Assembly: GCF_964275005.1 (NCBI RefSeq)
Contig: NC_092704.1
Span: 14,109,371 to 14,173,370 of the forward strand
Direction: 5' to 3'
Origin: Diadema setosum
Taxonomy: Eukaryota; Echinodermata; Echinoidea; Diadematoida; Diadematidae
Length of the DNA stretch: 64,000 nt
The notes beneath the pieces were generated by a model that saw nothing but the letters and a program-made list of their open reading frames with translations, did no database searches and was not told where the DNA came from. A program made the translations under genes and the position numbers. Shown here piece after piece: positions 61,200 to 64,000 of this stretch (position 1 is the stretch's first letter; each line of letters begins with the position of its first letter).

Positions 61200-62140
61200 C
61201 ACGGATGTCGGTTTATGTTCATGATTGGGGGAGGTATAGACCAGCGTGGGGGAGTCGAAGTGACCAAGTGGGGGAAGGATGGGCAAAATCTCACTTTAGA
61301 GCATCTCCTAATTGTATGTGTTTGTGTGTGTGTTTTATACATGGAAAAGTTAGGAAATAGCCCAGGTCAAGGCTTATTATTGGCAATGCAAGGCCTTTTA
61401 ATTTATAGACTATATATAATATAGTATGTAAAGTAACACTCAGTGATCTATAGCTTTGATATAACGAAGTGTAAGGTACAGAGGTGTACATTCTACATCA
61501 CATTCCGCAACATTGCAGCGACTATTTGCCGTTCGGATGTTCTGAGTACACTGCTCCATCCTGCTTATCATTCAGAATGCCAACCAGGAATCACGTTGAA
61601 TCACAATCTTTTGTCGGCTCCGGGCTTTTTGAACAATGTTTCACACTATTGATGCCGCTTTAATTATGGTTAAAAGAAATCTTAGAGAAAAAAAAAATTC
61701 TTGCTCACCCTTTCATGTCAATTTCAAAAGCAGTTTACTAACCCTTGAATTACAATTTTGATATTTTTTTTTACCAGCGAATGGGGGGGGGGGGGCACCG
61801 CCGCCCCCCCCCCCCAGTTACGCCACTGATTGGAGACCTATAACGGGGGAGAGTGTGGGCGGGGTATCTCCCTCCCATGCGACGGAGCTTTTGCATTTTC
61901 TGAATTGATAATCCGTTGCACAATGAATGATACCGTACCTAATACGATCGAAAGATAGTAAACACTGTATGTATAGCATCAGTGCTGCCAGATCCGGGGT
62001 GCGATTGTTTTTGTTTTGTTTTGTTTTGTTTTGTTTTGTTTTCCTCCTGGTGCAAAATATAAAAAAAAAAAATAAGAAGAAGAATAAAAAAAATAACAAT
62101 TATTTAGCGTCCGGCGTTGAGGTCGCTGGCAGACTGAAGC

Positions 62141-62186
<46 letters not shown>

Positions 62187-62300
62187 GTTCAGAAGGGGGT
62201 GCGTTGCCCCCCCCCCCCCCTGGTGACGCCCATGATTGAGTAGCAAGTAACTTGCTACTCCCAGACTCATTACAAAACAATATTGGATTAGCTTGTGCCT
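61200..62300. other. Intron region with hAT-like ends and homopolymers
   Basis: No frame recognised. CAGTTACGCCACTGATTGG at 61815 with adjacent G/C tracts (61784-61814) looks like a hAT-type MITE end. Short TTTTG repeats and the T42 tract follow. Confidence 0.4.
62142..62183. repeat. T42 homopolymer
   Basis: Forty-two T in a row, preceded by a (TTTTG)n run at 62008-62041 and followed by a C tract near 62206. The nearby GGTGACGCCCATGATTG looks like a hAT-type MITE end (CATGGGCGTCACC in reverse), so the tract may be part of a mobile element. Confidence 0.95.
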
Positions 62301-62304
62301 ATAA

Positions 62305-62423
62305 CTGCTAGAGCAGCCGCTGCACGTTGTGCGGCGATCGCGGTCCCCGGGCGCGGGCTCCCCTCCCCGGCGCTAGCCTAGCCCCGTGGACCGCGAGCAC
62401 AGCGTGCGGCGGCTGCTCTCGCA
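62305..62423. repeat. GC-rich inverted repeat, ~36-bp arms
   Basis: CTGCTAGAGCAGCCGCTGC at 62305 pairs with GCGGCGGCTGCTCTCGCAG ending at 62423. The arms continue through CACGTTGTGC/GCACAGCGTG to CGCGGTCC/GGACCGCG, and the loop is itself GC-rich (GGGCGCGGGC). CpG-dense in an AT-rich setting, 150 bp downstream (in transcript terms) of the 62.57-kb donor. Confidence 0.75.
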
Positions 62424-62567
62424 GTATGCCTAGGTCTATTAACTTTGATATGTCACCGAACTACCGAAGTACAGTATTGTCAGTTTGCTGTGTTAAAAAT
62501 CATTATGCGAATTAAGTTGAAAACCATCGTATATAAACAGAATTAGACCTCTAGTAAGTTAGCTTAC

Positions 62568-62645
62568 CTTGAGATTCTGTGAAAACGAGAAAACGTGCTT
62601 GAGCTGCTTCCAGTAGGCTACTAAACTGACTGTACTTGGTAGTTG
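62568..62645 (-). CDS. Probable N-terminal formiminotransferase exon, start not found
   Basis: The minus strand shows an excellent donor AATCTCAAG|GTAAGC at 62568, and the phase-0 frame is open for about 26 codons back to a TAG (which could be an acceptor). It reads SLVAYWKQLKHVFSFSQNLK and would join TFDDIARVGG. FSFSQN sits where FTCD has the N-terminal VPNFSEG strand, which is the reason for the call. There is no in-frame ATG, so it is either an internal exon or a 5' UTR exon. The upstream border is a guess. Confidence 0.4.
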
Positions 62646-62834
62646 AGACTACTAACGTTAACTTAGCATGCAATCGCATTGTGCCTATAATATAGGCTGC
62701 AGCGCAGCATGCATTGCGTACACACTTCATTATGCATCATACACAATTTACGGTACCGCGTACGGTATTAATACTGGTAAACGGTGAACATTATGCGCAA
62801 TGTATCTTCGCGATTCGGCCAGAAAGCAAAGCAG

Positions 62835-62836
<2 letters not shown>

Positions 62837-62876
<40 letters not shown>
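62837..62876. repeat. (GA)n microsatellite
   Basis: About twenty GA units. Similar short (CT)/(GA) runs lie at 10676-10692 and 11519-11564. Confidence 0.95.
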
Positions 62877-62879
<3 letters not shown>

Positions 62880-62984
62880 TGAACACAAAAGAAAGGAAAG
62901 GCGGAATTCAAAACGGAAATAAAAGCGGTAAAGACAGCTTTTGTTTCATTTTTCAACATCTAAACATTGTTGAAGAGGGGTGTT

Positions 62985-63092
62985 GAACAGCTCAAACACC
63001 TCCCTTTTGCCCAAGGGAGGTGTTTGAGCACCTCAAACACCCCCATTTTGGCAAAGGGGGGTGTTTGAACACCCAAAACACCCCCCTCGCTA
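62985..63092. repeat. Two adjacent hairpins with shared arms
   Basis: GCTCAAACACCTCCC pairs perfectly with GGGAGGTGTTTGAGC across a 10-base loop. A second hairpin follows (CTCAAACACCCCCATTTTG / CAAAGGGGGGTGTTTGA), and a third partial arm. They look like repeated copies of one palindromic unit. Confidence 0.75.
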
Positions 63093-63099
63093 CGCCCTT

Positions 63100-64000
63100 G
63101 ATGACGAAACATATAAACCGGAGTTTCTGGAAGGAACCTTCAGCCCATATTCACGTTGACTTAAAGTCAAACCCCACTCCGGGGCATAGACCAGTTCATT
63201 GTTGCAAGCAATTCCAACAGCTGAAATTACAGCTAATGCATCAAATCATTCTGCAGATAAAAACAGAGTTCAAGTTAAACAATAGTCTAGACTATTAAAT
63301 TTAGATACAAAAGGTGAAGGAGACCCATTTTATTTCTTTTTTTCCCTTTTTTGTGACAAGGCAATGAATTCATTCTGCCACGAACATTCACGACCGTGGC
63401 GAGCACACATTAAAATGTCATTCTGCACTTTACATGGGGATAACACGTCAGCTCGCAATGTTATGTGAATATCAAGAGTTCGTTCTCTATACTCGCGTGC
63501 ATAATGTATGAAGAATGAACAAACTGAAAGAATATAAAAGAATCTTTCTGGATCTGTTTTATTTTGTCATATTTCTATGTGCACGTTCAAACTGCAGTGT
63601 TTCGTATTCTCTTGTTCTTTGCGTGCACTTTGCATTTGTTCGTTAAATGGGTTTTTAGGGCCTAATTATGTTTCATGAAAGACGAGTAAGATCGATTAAA
63701 AAAATAAGTGAACTATCACTTTTACAGTGTACATTCTAAACTATTGGTGTTGATTATTTACATCACTGCAGCGATTGCGTCTTTACGAAGATTTGAAAGG
63801 TACAGTTTGTAATTTAAAGTGTTTCAGCCCGTCGGGGGGTCCTCCCGTACAGTCATCTTGAAACATGTTTACGTGATTAGCGCCATCTGTTGAATCCTCC
63901 CAAACGACTCGCATACATTGTTACCGATGATGTAGACGTTATTCTATTTTACTAGAGTATTCTATTTTATTCTGTGTGAAGTATGACTGCTCCTTCTTGC
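63100..64000. other. Terminal stretch, no gene seen
   Basis: No frame, splice site or repeat that I can support. The true 5' end of the formiminotransferase transcript may lie here or beyond the window. Confidence 0.4.

Overview
The window is eukaryotic nuclear DNA, AT-rich, with very small exons separated by kilobase introns, GT-AG splice sites, dense microsatellites, homopolymer G/C tracts and many transposon remnants. The repeat style and the gene content suggest a marine invertebrate. I favour an echinoderm such as a sea urchin, but that is inference from style and not proof. There are no operons and no prokaryotic features.

Two protein-coding genes can be reconstructed exon by exon, both on the minus strand. 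(1) An ARF-family small GTPase: four coding exons between 27943 and 16565 join in frame to 181 residues, the exact length of ARF1, with every G motif intact. (2) A stand-alone formiminotransferase of the FTCD family: seven exons between 57633 and 49425 join to 310 codons plus a stop, with a probable divergent N-terminal exon near 62.6 kb whose start codon I cannot find. It ends where the formiminotransferase domain ends, so the cyclodeaminase half is absent, and the catalytic His/Arg motif of the family is replaced.

Layout. 1-5.7 kb: non-coding DNA with simple repeats and a TTAA-flanked MITE. 5.7-9.96 kb: a decayed CR1/Jockey-like non-LTR retrotransposon with an (AAT)n tail. 10-16.5 kb: simple repeats and small repeats. 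16.5-28 kb: the ARF gene, whose third intron (5.7 kb) is packed with nested inverted-repeat elements, an orphan exon-like ORF and a repeat carrying perfect DR1 nuclear-receptor motifs. 28-37.4 kb: MITEs and minisatellites. 37.4-43.6 kb: a roughly 160-bp satellite array split by a 4.77-kb long-terminal-inverted-repeat element. 43.6-49.3 kb: microsatellites, a divergent tandem array and a probable solo LTR. 49.4-62.6 kb: the formiminotransferase gene, whose first intron holds a second array of the same satellite in the opposite orientation. 62.6-64 kb: simple repeats and hairpins.

Nothing links the two genes functionally: one is membrane traffic, the other is related to histidine/folate metabolism. 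The most unusual items are the long-TIR element with a reconstructable empty site, the formiminotransferase that has lost its active-site His, and the repeat-borne DR1 arrays. All calls come from reading by eye; no database search or folding program was run.
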